Assembly (NCBI GenBank): GCA_000320545.1
Contig: ADNK01000614.1
Location: forward strand, 18,501 to 82,500
Direction of reading: 5' to 3'
From: Bigelowiella natans CCMP2755
Lineage: Eukaryota > Cercozoa > Chlorarachniophyceae
Length of the DNA: 64,000 bases
How positions within the stretch are numbered: the stretch's first letter is position 1; each line of letters opens with the position of its first letter. The position numbers and the translations under genes are program-made. The notes under the pieces were generated by a model, which did not search any database, had not been told where the DNA came from, and worked only from the letters and a program-made list of their open reading frames with translations. Positions 1 to 11,616 of this stretch are shown one piece after another.

Positions 1-366
1 TCAATCACTACAGCTGCTGCTGCGAGGATGTGTGTGCTCGTCAGATATATGTGTGCTTGTGTTTTTCATCCGGTCCTCTTCTGTTTCTTCTTCTTCTTCT
101 TCTTCTTCTTCTTCCAGTCTTCTTTCCCAGCCCTTGTGGCAATGACACCTTTCCTTTAGCCACCCAGGGCGAAATGAGCAGAGCAGGGATACGGATTCCA
201 AGGCGTGTGAAGTCGAAACTATCGGGGAAACTTCGGAGTAGAAATAAGAAAGAAAAATCAAACGGAGAAAGAGTCAGAAACATTCTCGGATGTTGCAACA
301 GGACACCATCTTGCATCGATTCCGCCCCCCTGAGATGTTCTCTCTTCTTCTTCAACACTACAATAG

Positions 367-960
367 GCCGTAAAGACGCATCGAAGAGATCGGACTATCT
401 TACAACCAACGAACCGCGCAACCCACCACCAGGCAAAACCTCCTCCACACCTCTTTGAGTCGTCTGGAGCAGGAACACCCAAAGGCGTGGGGACGTGGTC
501 GTAGAAACCCCTGCACACGGATGATGTCATGTCAACAACGACGACGACGAAGACCAACGAAGCAATGGAGCTCAAAATATATTCTCGAGTATGGAAGATG
601 CTACGAAGAGGGGCGAGGTCAAGGGCTACCCCCCCTTCCTCCTCCTCCTCGCCCTCCCCCTCCTTTACAACCATCCACCTACCCGTGTTCGTCGTAGTCG
701 ACGATGAATAATGTCTCGTTCCATGCAGGAGACGCACGTAAGGCCTCGTAGATCTGGTCGATTCAGCAGGCAGCAACAAGTAATATTGCGTAAGTTTTCC
801 CCGTCAAGAATTCCTACCCTTCTACACCCTTCTTGAGAAGAAGTTCCCCTCCCCCCCCCCCCACCTTTTTCCCTACCTACCTCTTTTAGGAGTCCCTCGC
901 CGAGTCGTACGTCGTGGTCTGGGTGCTGGTCGTTGGCGCCCTCGTTACTCGTCTTGTTAA
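367..960 (+). CDS. Possible multi-exon gene, arginine-rich, unrecognised (3' part)
   Basis: I do not recognise this product. A chain of plausible exons can be read at 367-about 490, 505-588, 729-789 and 890-960, the last ending in TAA. The splice sites are reasonable: AG before 367, 505, 729 and 890, and GT after 588 and 789. The predicted peptide is basic, with runs such as RRSGR and RRVVRR near the C-terminus. The stretch upstream (about 70-115) is a TTC-rich tract ending in CAG, which fits an intron 3' end, so the gene may begin before this point. Exon phases are only partly checked. The region could instead be non-coding sequence that happens to be open. Confidence 0.3.
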
Positions 961-1002
961 CGAACCAGCGGGGATTCACCCAGCTGAAGCTAGGGAGGGA
1001 TC

Positions 1003-1041
<39 letters not shown>

Positions 1042-1510
1042 CATGTATTATTTTATGCGAATGATAAGCATATACAGGGGAGCTCACCCAACTCAAATGA
1101 TGATTCTTGTGACGTGTCGTCGGCATACACACGCACGCACACGCACGCTAGCCTGCCCATCTACCTGTCTCGATGTCGTGCATGAAGCGACGCCAGCCGT
1201 GAATCTTGAGAGGACTAGATGATAATGAACGACAACAAACGTCGATACACAATTCAGCCATGCCCGCTTCTATTCGAAGTACAAGGTGTCTATTTAGCCA
1301 CCATGGGAGTAACCCCTCCACGCAGCACACCCTTGTCCCACCTGAATGTAAGCTTTGCAATCATTGCCATCTCCAGCGGTGCATCTGCATAATAGAACCT
1401 CCAATCCAAACCGGCCTGGGTGGGGGTAGTCGTAGTAGTAGCAGCAGACACTTTCAATTACTCAATCCCCCCTCTCCGTTCATTGCTCTCTTCTCGATTA
1501 TGCACATATG

Positions 1511-1544
<34 letters not shown>

Positions 1545-1580
1545 TACATACCCTTACTACTTATATAAATAAGTTTTTGT
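961..1580. other. Non-coding stretch with two TA microsatellites
   Basis: No convincing gene is seen. The stretch carries TA dinucleotide runs at about 1008-1037 and 1514-1541 and short CA/GCA tracts. Open frames here read mainly as translated microsatellite and have no consistent coding signal. Confidence 0.5.
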
Positions 1581-1748
1581 ATGATGTTTTTTCCGGAAGA
1601 TCTGGTGTACGTACGGAGGAAGTTCCTGTTGTTTTATTGTAAGACCGACCTTCTCGATCTTGTGGAAGATAGTCTCTCCAAAGTAAAGCAGCGTGTCAGG
1701 GTGCCATCTATGATTATCGATAACAAAAAGGACATGACGGAGGATTAA
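1581..1748 (+). CDS. Possible short CDS or terminal exon, unrecognised
   Basis: A 55-codon open frame runs from ATG at 1581 to TAA at 1746-1748. The inferred peptide has a balanced, protein-like composition: hydrophobic and basic in the middle (RRKFLLFYCK), then an amphipathic helix-like part (DLLDLVEDSLSKVKQ) and an acidic end. An in-frame TAA at 1566-1568 lies just upstream, so it is either a tiny gene or the last exon of a gene whose earlier exons I could not join. No family is recognised. Confidence 0.3.
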   Translation: MMFFPEDLVYVRRKFLLFYCKTDLLDLVEDSLSKVKQRVRVPSMIIDNKKDMTED

Positions 1749-2169
1749 CGATTGATGTCAACAGTGCTAGGCATCAATAGTTGATCGCACACTCATCGTG
1801 AATCAATCTCCCCGATGTTCGGATGCATTGTCTTTCTGGCACGTTGTGTGACGTTATTATTTTGCAACGCACAAAACATCCCAAAAATTGTGCAACAATT
1901 TTATTTCTGTTCGTTTGCGGTTGAGTATAGGATGACTTGGTCGTCTCTGTGTTCCCCTTCGATGTCGCCATTAGCTGGAACAATCGGTTTGGCCAAGTCG
2001 GACCTTCGAATGATGCACGTACGCGAATCAGTTTTCTCCTCCAAATTAAAAAATTAACACCGAAAAAAAAAGAGCAGCAGGAGCACAAATTGGCTTACCG
2101 GGATGTGAGCAGAAGAATCGGTCAAAAAGCAAGAAATTATCCGCGAGTGCTTTCATCACCGGCAACCTC

Positions 2170-2888
2170 TCAGGTGTGAACCTTTGGATTCCCACACCAA
2201 ATTAACCTTAACATAGCAGCAACGGTGACGTGATACAAGTCCACGTATCTCATCAATCCACACAAGAAGCGCATGTATCTGTTGTCATTCACGTACATGT
2301 TGATCACGGAGGTTGGATCCGAATGCTTTTTAGCTTCGTATTCGACGAATCCATCCATCTTCGCCACCTGAGAATGATGATGTCGATTGGGTTTTGATGA
2401 TACTAGAATCAAGCCTTCGAAGAGGTTTGAATGCATAATCGTACGTAACCTTGCAACCCTCTTTTATGCCGGCATCACCGAAGATTTTTTCCGTTGTTGA
2501 AGGCGTGTTGTGGTCTGTAATGATGCACAGAATGATAATTTTGAAGGAATGGTCAACATCGATGCCGTTAGTATAGAGCCGTTGGTTTGGTCAATTAGTG
2601 TAGAGAATTCTAAGGTTTCCCCACACTGGTACACACCGCATAGACACTACAAATCATTGCCATGTATTACTTGGGTCGAACGGGCCGATATAAGGGGACG
2701 TCTTCCCCACTGGAACACGCTTCGAGTTGGGATCGGAGGTGTTGTAAGGGTTTGATTCATTGCCTAAGAAGTGTGTGTGTTTGTTGACGATAGTGATATC
2801 TTGTGAGTCTAAAATCAAACGAGGTAGATAGTGTACAGTGATGGTATTATACCGCTGAGGCCATTGACACCGGGAAAGAATCCACACA
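2170..2888 (-). CDS. 3' exons of an unrecognised minus-strand gene
   Basis: Three exons join in frame on the minus strand: about 2888-2671 (upper boundary uncertain, alternatively 2854), 2514-2450 and 2367-2170, ending in TGA. The two introns have GT-AG borders (GTAATA and GTTACG donors; TTACAG and TCTCAG acceptors) and keep the phase. The last exon reads like globular protein, with aromatic and charged residues (NRYMRFLCGLMRYVDLYHV), and ends KVHT. No domain is recognised. Further 5' exons probably lie above 2888; a candidate covers roughly 2890-3050, but its borders cannot be fixed. It may belong to the same transcription unit as the minus-strand frame at 4611-5189. Confidence 0.45.
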
Positions 2889-3287
2889 CTGTATATTTAC
2901 AAAAGAGGATAGAGATTCAGTTCTCCTTGAGATTTTGTTCTTCAAATCGGGATTAATTCTTAATGTCTTCCTACTGTGGTCGAAAGAGCGATTCTCCTCC
3001 ATCTGCCGAGAAAACAAGTTTTCAGCGAAACGCAATATGATTTATCCATCCAATTGAAAGCTAGGATTTACCAGCAAGACAACATGCTTGATGTGCTGTA
3101 ATCCAGGCAGGTTTTCTGTTTAATAAACAGGCAAGAATCTTGGGCGTGACTTTGACATGATACGAATACGAATCGCGCATAGCAACTTTCAACTCTCACC
3201 TAAGCTGAAGGCCTGTGCGATTGGAGAAAAGGCCAGGAACAACATGGAGGCAAGAGCTATCATGGTGCCGCTTGCCTCTGCCTCAAA

Positions 3288-3698
3288 ATGTACAATGAGG
3301 GTATCCCACAACGGCCCTTGTGCAGGAGAGGCACACCTTGTCGCATCAAGAAAATTCAGGAGATTTCAACTAAAATAACGGAGAATAAAATCTTAATTCG
3401 ATGCGAATTCAGAGGAACGACAATGCTGTTCCAAAGTGTGCAGCGCACTCTGCTTTCGGATGGAAGCCTCAACACCCAAGGGGGACACCTCGAGATGCCG
3501 GTTGCGAGAAAGCTGAATCCAATGACCATGACTGAGTGCCTCATCGAGGATGGCTCGTTTCTACTAGATGCTGCACTGCACCTTCGAACTCCCCTCTTCC
3601 ATGTGAGAGTGCCGCTAAGTTTCAATGAGTTTTCACCTAGCCACACAAAACCTCCCACAGCCATCTGCATGTTTCATGGCAGTGCCATTGGCGAATGA
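3288..3698 (+). CDS. Weak coding-like frame, unrecognised
   Basis: An open frame with protein-like composition covers this span (for example TLLSDGSLNTQGGHLEM and DAALHLRTPLFHVRV). No start context, splice partners or family can be recognised, and the opposite strand is also open over much of it. It may be a remnant exon or chance. Confidence 0.2.
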   Translation: MYNEGIPQRPLCRRGTPCRIKKIQEISTKITENKILIRCEFRGTTMLFQSVQRTLLSDGSLNTQGGHLEMPVARKLNPMTMTECLIEDGSFLLDAALHLRTPLFHVRVPLSFNEFSPSHTKPPTAICMFHGSAIGE

Positions 3699-4610
3699 GT
3701 TTCTTGTTTGCAAATCTCTTAGCTTGAAATTAAGAAACTTGAGTTCAACTCTATGAATTCGCTCCGAAGGGACCAAGTGCGCAAGAGGCACGATTGTTGA
3801 AATGCTGGATGATTCAAATGATGCAATGTGATTTGAAATCATTCACAGATGCGAATTTTCAGAAAAATCACATGGTATAAATGTTTTATCTGAATGGGGT
3901 CTATTTTCCGAACTGCACTTACCATGCGATGTTGATTTACAGAAATGCGTCAATGTCACAGACGATCGTCGTGCAATGCGCTGTGCATGTGCGCACATCT
4001 GACACATTGAGCATTCACTTGCGGCAATGTGTGGGCTAGCTATGGCCATGACTAGTCACACAGAATCGTCGATGCAGGGTCGTCGACACAGGATCGCTAT
4101 GTCAATTCCCATGAAAGCCTTTTGTACCTGAGAATCGCTACGACACGGCCGAACATGGCCATGCCATTCTCAACGCGAAGCAAAAAGCAAATCCGACGCT
4201 AGGTACCGCAAACACAAAAATTCCTTGACTGAGCTTGCTCACATACTCTGAACTGCAGAATATGAATGATCGATGTAGCTCACAAAATTCATACACAAAA
4301 TAAATACAAATAAACTCTTGATCTTGCATGAGATTTTACATGTAAGTTGACGCAAACAGCGATATCAGATTACTTGCCGTTGAGGTGGATCTAAGTTTTG
4401 CACATTCTGAGCTGCTTGAATTAACGAATAGCTGTAGGTATTTGCCTCTTGCGCTAAGCAAGGAAGATTTTGTATCACAGTGATCACAACCTGCGACATG
4501 TACGACGCATGTGTTTAATACTGTTCGCACAATTAGTAGTCTCTTGGGACAAAGCGCGTGATGAGCAATGATTCTCCAAAGGCTACGCCTGTCTTTCAGC
4601 TCCTATGATT

Positions 4611-5189
4611 TCAACTGATCTTTCTTTTCCGTTTGCGCAACTTTTTGAGGGTCCTCTCTGCCACAACTTGAGGAATATGACACGGACGCTCATTCTCTCC
4701 ATACAATGTAGAGTAGTGTTCGTGCGCAGTTAACGGAGCAGATGACTGATGACGAGTAAGTACACCAGTATTTCTCTCATCCCAAGTGACAGGGAAATTC
4801 GCTGTGGAAATTCGATGACCACTTGTTCCACCCTTGAGAATTGCGAGGAGAGGGAGCGTTCCTTTTGGCATAGAAGCTGGAAAACCGCTGACAAGGCTAC
4901 ATACTGAACTAACACTGGTCAAGCGGTGTGAAGATAATCTTGGAAGCCGAAAGTTGTTTTCAAGGCTCGCAGCACAACCTTTAGCGTCTTGCTGAGAATT
5001 CTGAGTAACATCCTGCTCGGAAGAAACTCCAGTTGCCCTGGAAAGATCTTTTTTATCTGATCCTTTGCCTTCTGTTGTGCTGGAACGAATCACCACCTCT
5101 CTAAACTTTGAGTCTAGAACTCCAGGGAAGCTGTTGCCAGAGGTGTGTTCGCGCATTGATTCGCTGAGGGCTGTTTGATTAGATCTCAT
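4611..5189 (-). CDS. Unrecognised 192-aa basic protein or exon
   Basis: An ATG at 5189-5187 opens a 192-codon frame with no intron needed. The first third is polar and Ser/Thr/Asp-rich. The middle has a hydrophobic patch (SSVCSLVSGFPASMPKGTLP). The end is strongly basic (LKKLRKRKRKIS), resembling a nuclear-localisation signal. A possible donor near the 3' end would let it continue into exons nearer 2.9 kb. No homologous family is recognised. The frame is long for this AT-balanced region, which supports coding, but it could be a first exon rather than a whole gene. Confidence 0.4.
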   Translation of the reverse strand: MRSNQTALSESMREHTSGNSFPGVLDSKFREVVIRSSTTEGKGSDKKDLSRATGVSSEQDVTQNSQQDAKGCAASLENNFRLPRLSSHRLTSVSSVCSLVSGFPASMPKGTLPLLAILKGGTSGHRISTANFPVTWDERNTGVLTRHQSSAPLTAHEHYSTLYGENERPCHIPQVVAERTLKKLRKRKRKIS

Positions 5190-5963
5190 GGCTAGGGGTC
5201 TTGGTCAATAGGTTGTGCGTGACAAATTCACGTGAACTCCTATTTTTGTCAGTTTGTGCAACAAGCTTCTTAAATAATCGCACTGAATCGCTCATGCAAT
5301 TTACCACTTACAGGGATCCCTGCAAATTCCAAATTCATTCTCAAAGGCCCGATGTGTTCGCCTGTGCGGTCGAGCAGTCGAGTAGTGCACAACTGTGCCA
5401 TCTCACACGTTCGGTGCTCACAACTCAACTGTGTTCTCAATTGCATCCGAGGAAACAAAAGACATTGATTTTATACGTACGACAAGGATTATATCACGTA
5501 AATTGTCAAAAATCGAGAATTCTGCTGAGAATCCCAGAATTTGGGCCCTGACACCCTGTCGCTGCAGGAGATTTCCTTGTAATTTATGGTAACCCAGACC
5601 TGGAACAAAATGGCGGTTTCGCCTGCATTTCGGCCTTTCGCCCGTTTTCTCGTAGGCAGAAAAACATCGGGAATGTATCGTAAGATACCCCCACTTGCAT
5701 CAGAGTATAAAATCCGTACGCGTGGCGTTTTTACCCCCAGCGGTGGGTGATGGCTCGAGCCTACTCGTAGCAGCTGGGAACATCATTCCATCTTACACAG
5801 CAAGGATACCCCGCCCCGTCACACCGTAGTCACGTTATTTTGCCATTCTAATCATTTTCCGTCCACTCTTGGCTCTCTCACTAGCGCACAACTGCCAACT
5901 CATTGGAACAAGAGTAGATTTTACTGCCTAGTAAGCATTGCATCGTTTCCTTCGTGAAGACCC
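5190..5963. other. Intergenic region upstream of the PDZ gene
   Basis: No gene is supported. It lies between a possible minus-strand gene starting at 5189 and the plus-strand PDZ gene starting at 5964, so it probably holds a divergent promoter. An ATG at about 5587 opens a short frame, but this cannot be joined cleanly to the PDZ gene. Confidence 0.4.
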
Positions 5964-6697
5964 ATGAACGCGATTAGTTTTGACCTTTGCCTGCCGTTGG
6001 GATTAACGCTCACCGATGTGGGATCCTCTGAAGGCGAGGTAAGAGTCCTTTCCGTCGAGAGCGGCTCCCAAGCTAGCAAGCTGGGCGTTATGCCTCGGTG
6101 GGTTTTGGCTGCAGTTGGAGAGCGGCAGCTGATGCAGTTGGAGGATGGAATGAGCCTTGTGAACTCCATAGTAAGCGAAAGGTGAGAATATTGTTGATTT
6201 TTTTACTTGTTTCGGAGGGGGTGCTATTTCAGGGGCTGGCTCTCACGAGACCGAATTTAGAAAATAGGTTATAATAACGTGAAGTTTCATTTGCTTTCCG
6301 CAGGAAACAGAAGATTAAAGCGCTCAAAGATACAAGAGGTGACTTCGAATCGCTGAGGTAATAAGAAAATTAGTTTGCTTTCAAATCTCAAGAGCTCGAA
6401 AACAGCAGGCAAATGCCACGCATTTCACCCGTCACTCTTTTCCACACATGACGCAATGTTTTGCTGTAATCCAACCCGACACACCCTAAACGCGCGCTTC
6501 GCCTTTTGATTGATCCAAAAGGTATCTCGACTTCCATTTCAAATATGGAAGAAGTGGTAAGGTCTCCAAGGAAATCCAAGGTATTGGACGACGAGATATG
6601 AAGCTAGCGACCTCTTCAAATGCACATACATGAAGGCCGATGCGAAAACTTTAATCATGTTAAAATGTAACACTGGATGCGTGATCACTGGGGGCTT

Positions 6698-6736
<39 letters not shown>

Positions 6737-6749
6737 CTTTTTTAATATG

Positions 6750-6783
<34 letters not shown>

Positions 6784-7559
6784 GGAAGTAAACATGACTT
6801 ATTTCCATCGCTCGCACTCAGGCGAGGAAGATGAGGAGGGAACCGGTGTGATTGACGCCTTCTCCGGATATTCATCCCCAAAGTAATGCTTATCATTGCC
6901 GTCGGTGTATATGTGTGCGTGATCCCCCAAATGAAAAAGAATAGCGGAAGTACTTATATTGGATGCTAGCGAGAATTCTGTATTCTTTTTATAGGGGGGA
7001 GCCTCTTTTTCCTTCATTATTCTTTTTGCAGCTCTTCAGAGAATGTAGTAGTATTTTGAGGGTTAGGCTATGCGCATCGGCATGAATTCGAGCAAAATAT
7101 CTGATTGTTATTGCTCTTGCATTTCTCCCCCTCCAAAGTTGCACATCTTCTTTATATTCCTCCTTCAGTTCAGTGCAGTGCCATCATTGTTGTGGTTACT
7201 ACTCATCTGTATCTAAAACTATGCTTACTTGGGTTGCTTTTATTGTTTGTGGCCTATTACTCTCTCCCGTCCTTCATCCCTAGAGCGAAGAACAGCAAAA
7301 AGCAGAGTCGAGACACAAAGGAGGAAAAGCGCTTGCTCAGGAAGATGAAAGAATTACACGAAGGATTGGTGAAGGCTAGGCGGGAAAACAACATATTGCA
7401 GAAGGAGGTCCGGGGGATTCTGGCCGAGCACGACAAAGTTAAGGTACTTGGAGAAACCGTGAAAGTTGTTGCTATTGTTGCAGGAAGAAATAGTGCGCGA
7501 TAAGGAAGTTTGTCCTGGGGAGTTCCATGAGAAATCTTGTGCTCTGTGATATAGAGAGG

Positions 7560-7596
<37 letters not shown>

Positions 7597-7713
7597 CCAT
7601 TTCTGAGAAGTGCCATATTCTTACCATCATACACATAAAAATCTTGCAGTAGTGGAACATGCGAACACACATACAGTGTTTTAAAAAAATTATACATATT
7701 AAATCTATGTGTG

Positions 7714-7752
<39 letters not shown>

Positions 7753-7764
7753 TAATATACATAC

Positions 7765-7800
<36 letters not shown>

Positions 7801-8165
7801 ATAATAATAAAAAAATAGTAATCCTTACACAGTGCGCTTCCTCCTCGTCCTTCTTTTCCTATTTCTAAAGGCGGAGTGGGTTGATAGAGAAAAGCGGGCA
7901 CTAGCCGAGACCCGAAAACTGAAGAAAGAATTAGGTGAGATTCCCACGCGTTGTCGTTAATTGAAAATTTGTCGTTCGTCATAACAAGACTCATATTCTT
8001 TTAGGAGACAAGGCCACACGAAGCATCTGGAGCGCAAAGGTGGAGCAGTCAAAGCACAATCGTTCACATCCACAATCCATGCTTAATGAATACTTTGCAC
8101 ACAAGATTTAATCTTTTCCACATGACGGACTTTTTCGGTTGTGCCCCTACCTAAATGTACTTATA

Positions 8166-8202
<37 letters not shown>

Positions 8203-8941
8203 AGGTAAAGTGTAGTAATAATATATACATATATTATATGGATTCGTGTGTGTGTGTGTGCTTCTTTAACTGTGACTACCTTGTGTAGGGGGTGACACAA
8301 CTAAAGACTCAAGACTCACAGAGGTAATAAGAAAGAGAATAACCAGAAATTATCAACAACTCAACACTGGCCCCCTCCTCATATTTATAGTCCATTCTTG
8401 TTTTCCTTTTCTAATGTTATGAAGTTTCCAACGGGTTGTCTTTTTACTTGTCGATTAATCTGCCGTAATTATTCTTTATGCTAAGGCGGAGGAAGAGTGT
8501 GAAGACGTCGCAGAGAAGCATGAATAAGACTAAAACGGCGAAGAGCTTGGGACATGATGTAACTAAATTGATTTACATTGCTGCTAATTGTCGCAAGTCT
8601 AGCATTTTTGGCCTTTCTCGTCTTATGATGCTTATCCTCACGAGCTAACTTTTTTGTATTTTAAATATCTGACACAGAAAAAGAAGAAGAAGAAGCAACC
8701 GTTCAGCTCCGGAATCTCTACCACATCGCATAGGTTTAACTCAAGAAAACAAACTGGGGCGATAAGGTTGTGAAGTACTTAGTCTCATGTATCCTTGATA
8801 ACATACATGTATTGAATGAATGTGACGTAATTTTTTGTTGTAAGGATACCACCTGAACTGCTGAAGCTTCCAGTGTTTGACGAAGACTTTCCAAAACCAG
8901 TCTTCAAAATAAAGCTCACTGAATTGCAACAGAGAGGATGA
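5964..8941 (+). CDS. PDZ-domain coiled-coil protein (308 aa, 12 exons)
   Basis: Exons: 5964-6181, 6304-6357, 6522-6556, 6822-6882, 7032-7044, 7291-7443, 7871-7934, 8005-8039, 8289-8323, 8486-8558, 8678-8766 and 8845-8941. Total 927 nt in one frame ending in TGA. Residues about 8-65 look like a PDZ domain: a PLGLTL carboxylate-binding-type loop, then a VRVLSVESGSQASKLGV strand-helix. PDZ domains bind C-terminal peptides of partner proteins, but the partner is unknown here. The middle is a Lys/Glu-rich coiled coil (KEEKRLLRKMKELHEG). A poly-Lys stretch and a conserved-looking IPPELLKLP tail follow. The start is the first ATG after an in-frame TGA. The least certain junction is the 13-nt exon 5 with the acceptor at 7290. 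No orthologue is recognised; scaffolding is an inference. Confidence 0.75.
6702..6780. repeat. Intronic TA then GA microsatellites
   Basis: A TA run (about 6702-6732) is followed by a GA run (about 6753-6780), both within intron 3 of the PDZ gene. Confidence 0.9.
7562..7799. repeat. Cluster of GA, TA and GT microsatellites in one intron
   Basis: GA (about 7565-7594), TA (about 7717-7746) and GT (about 7768-7799) runs all lie in intron 6 of the PDZ gene. Confidence 0.9.
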
Positions 8942-10115
8942 AAGATGATTAGATGACTGTAGACGGCAATCCCTAGTCACACAATGTCCCGTATTTTTAG
9001 ACAATTAAAAATGCATCACAAAAATGCAATGACGACGCTTTCGCATCCTTTCTCATAGCTTGTGTTGATGCTGACATGTTGTTGTGCACATCACATGCTT
9101 GCGTAGTTTCCCGCAGATGCATTCCCTTGCAAGGGAGCAGCTGACTAGAGATCATTGGTCAAAGATGCGACAATGCGTGTGCATGGCTCTAGACCCTGTC
9201 ACACCTCTCAGCGAGATGCTCTAAAAATGAGTTCGAAGAAATCTAGAAATCCAGAATCGAAATGCGCAGCTCATTGTGGAAAAACATGATCATCATCAAA
9301 AATCATCATGAGCCACCATCGTTTGTTTTCGCTCGTGATGTCAGCAGCTCAGGCACCATGAGTGGAGAGCCTGAGTTCATGCACGGCCCAGACTGCATGC
9401 AGCGTGAGACGTGTGTTTGCTTCGATTTGCGCGCGGATGAGGCATGCATTCGATTCGGCCATCGCCACGCGCCACGCTGCGAACCACATGCAAGCAATGA
9501 ACAATTCACGGTTGCGTTGCATGCCAATGTCCAGATGTGGTGCTTTTGGATCATTTTGGGTTCAGCTGAAAGGATCGATCATTGGACATGCCAACTCTTC
9601 CAGTCTTCCGCTTCCGGCCATGAGCGCTTGAGGCGATGACCTGCCGTGACAGTTCACTCAAGGGAACCAGCTGGCTTCGCATGAATGAATGAAGAGATCA
9701 TCAAGCAACGAATGAGTGAATGATTCATTTGTTCGTGTCCATTTCGACATTCCAACAAGATGCGCACAATCGCCGCTGACAAGCTAGACGCACCTGCAAG
9801 CTGAAGAAGAAGAAGAAGAAGAAGAAGAAGAAGAAGAAGAAGAAGAAGAAGAAGAAGAAGAAGAAGAAGAAGAACTGTTTCGTGCAAGGTTGAATGAATG
9901 AAATGCAAGAATGAAATGATTCCAACGAAGTGATCTGAAAGGATCATCGGAGCTCACTCATCCAGCCTCCCCAAGAGGTTCCTGAAAGTCGTACGGGTAG
10001 GTCAAACCCAGGGCAAAAACCTTGTCGTCCTTCACATTTTGGGTTGTCGCAGATGGGAAATCCACTGTGAGAGAAAGGAACAAACCGCTCTTGCTGCTGT
10101 TCCTCCTCCTTCGGG
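8942..10115. other. Intergenic region with a GAA microsatellite
   Basis: No gene is supported. Open frames around 9260-9640 exist on both strands with low-information composition rich in ATG/CAT words, and I see no splice structure. A long GAA run occupies about 9803-9873. The 5' end of the JmjC gene follows at 10116. Confidence 0.4.
9803..9873. repeat. GAA trinucleotide microsatellite (about 24 units)
   Basis: A near-perfect GAA/AGA run of about 70 bp. It creates long but meaningless poly-Leu and poly-Phe frames on the minus strand. Confidence 0.95.
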
Positions 10116-11616
10116 ATGGTGTGGCGATTCGCCTCGCCCTATCCCCGAGACAGTCGCTCCTCTCTCACCTCCTTGCTAATTGTCTTCATTGCTGCTATCG
10201 AGCTGCCTGTTCTTGCCCGCAAAGGCTTGACACCACCGAAATTCGATGAGCAGGAAGTGGCGGAGTACGAAGACTACATCACTTGCAAAGGTCGACTTAA
10301 ACTGGATTTCATCATGCATGCTGGTGCTGCTCCACCCTGGGCAGTAACCCCCTTTATTTTTCATGACGCCTCGCAATTTACAATGTGCCTAGGCCATTGG
10401 GAGGGTCGACGGAGGATTTTCCCTCGTCAATGGAATGTGACTGCGTGCAACGCCTCGTTACCAGTCTGGGTGGTGGAAAGTCTCTCAGAGCTCGGGGACA
10501 TCCCTCCGCTCCTAACGGAGACGCAACAACAAGCTCGAAGACGCTGTGAGAGGACTCCCAAAAATAGGAGGCTCCGATTTCCGTTCCCATATGAGCGCCC
10601 CGTGCTGTCCCAAGACGACGCACTGAGTATTCCTCGCTTACACCTCAAGGAACTTTCTCCACTGAACTTCTACCAACGCTTCGTGAGCCGTGGATTGCCG
10701 GTCAGCTTTCATATCTATGACAATGATATTTTAGAGTCGCGTGGATGATCATAGCAAAATATATTGAATAATCTCTTCGGAGTTCTTTCTTGTTTATCCT
10801 ACACTAAAAGTGGTGAAAGTTTAAATAGTTTTCGTGTCGAATACTTTGTTGTTACAGGTTGTGTTACAGGGCTTCAAGGATAAAAACCCAGAGCTTTGGT
10901 CAAGTCATCTTATAGACATCTCTAGGGCTCGGCATCAGCACATGCAGGAAATAGGGTGCATGGAAAAGAGCTGCAGCAGCATGGCTTTGCTGACGCATTA
11001 TCAAGAAGGCATGCCGAGAATGACAGAGGAATGGATGCCACAAACGTTCGATTTCTCGCAGCTGGTGAGTGGATACGACACATCAGGATTGATGTGGGAG
11101 GATCCATCTATGTTTTCTGGCTTTCCCGGTGAGACATTCGCAGACCGCTCCCACGTGGACACAGGGTGCGACAACGATATTTCGATTCAGCTTACTGGAA
11201 GAAAGCGATGGTCATTATACGCTCCAGTGCGTCACCTTACAAGCGGCGGGGAGGTGATTAAGCCCCTAACTCGCATGGACACGGTGCTAGGACCCTTTGA
11301 GGCTCTCTACAAGCCTCCTGGGTGGTTCCATAATACTACAATTCTCGACGAGGGGGATGGGGCAGATCAAGCGGAGGACTCGATGGCTTTGGTTCTCTCC
11401 TTCATCGACCCCCCTCCTTATGGAAAATTGCTAGAATCTAGTCCGGGCGTGTGGAAAAACAACCCCTTTGGATTCTCTAAATGTGCTTACCACAAGAAGC
11501 GAGGATGGTGGAAACGCTCCATGATGTGGAACGAACTGATGCAAAAGAAACACATTGCAAACCCGTCGGAAATGAGTGAGCGTGAGCAAAGCCACCATCC
11601 CAAATCTGAATTATAA
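10116..11616 (+). CDS. JmjC/cupin-type Fe(II)/2-oxoglutarate oxygenase with N-terminal hydrophobic segment
   Basis: Two exons, 10116-10700 and 10858-11616, give 447 aa. Joining them restores a typical JmjC entry strand (RGLP then VVLQGF). The iron-binding facial triad is visible: H294-x-D296 in a SHVDTG context and H353 in PGWFHNT. A GRKRWSLYAP strand follows the HxD, as in JmjC/cupin-8 proteins of the FIH/HSPBAP1/JMJD type. These enzymes hydroxylate or demethylate proteins or RNA using 2-oxoglutarate and oxygen. Residues about 15-36 are hydrophobic (LTSLLIVFIAAIELPVLA), suggesting a signal peptide or anchor and so a secretory-pathway location. The start is the first ATG in frame. The donor GTCAGC is weak but gives the only sensible join. 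The substrate cannot be told. Confidence 0.88.

Noticed and set aside
30-358. Poly-Leu, poly-Arg and poly-Glu frames on both strands
   Set aside because: They are translations of a TTC/GAA microsatellite, probably the pyrimidine tract of an intron.
7600-7994. Minus-strand frame with HTHTHT and YIYIYI runs
   Set aside because: Translated GT and TA microsatellites inside an intron of the PDZ gene.
9262-9639. 125-codon plus-strand frame
   Set aside because: Both strands are open, there is no splice context or family signal, and it lies in repeat-rich intergenic DNA.
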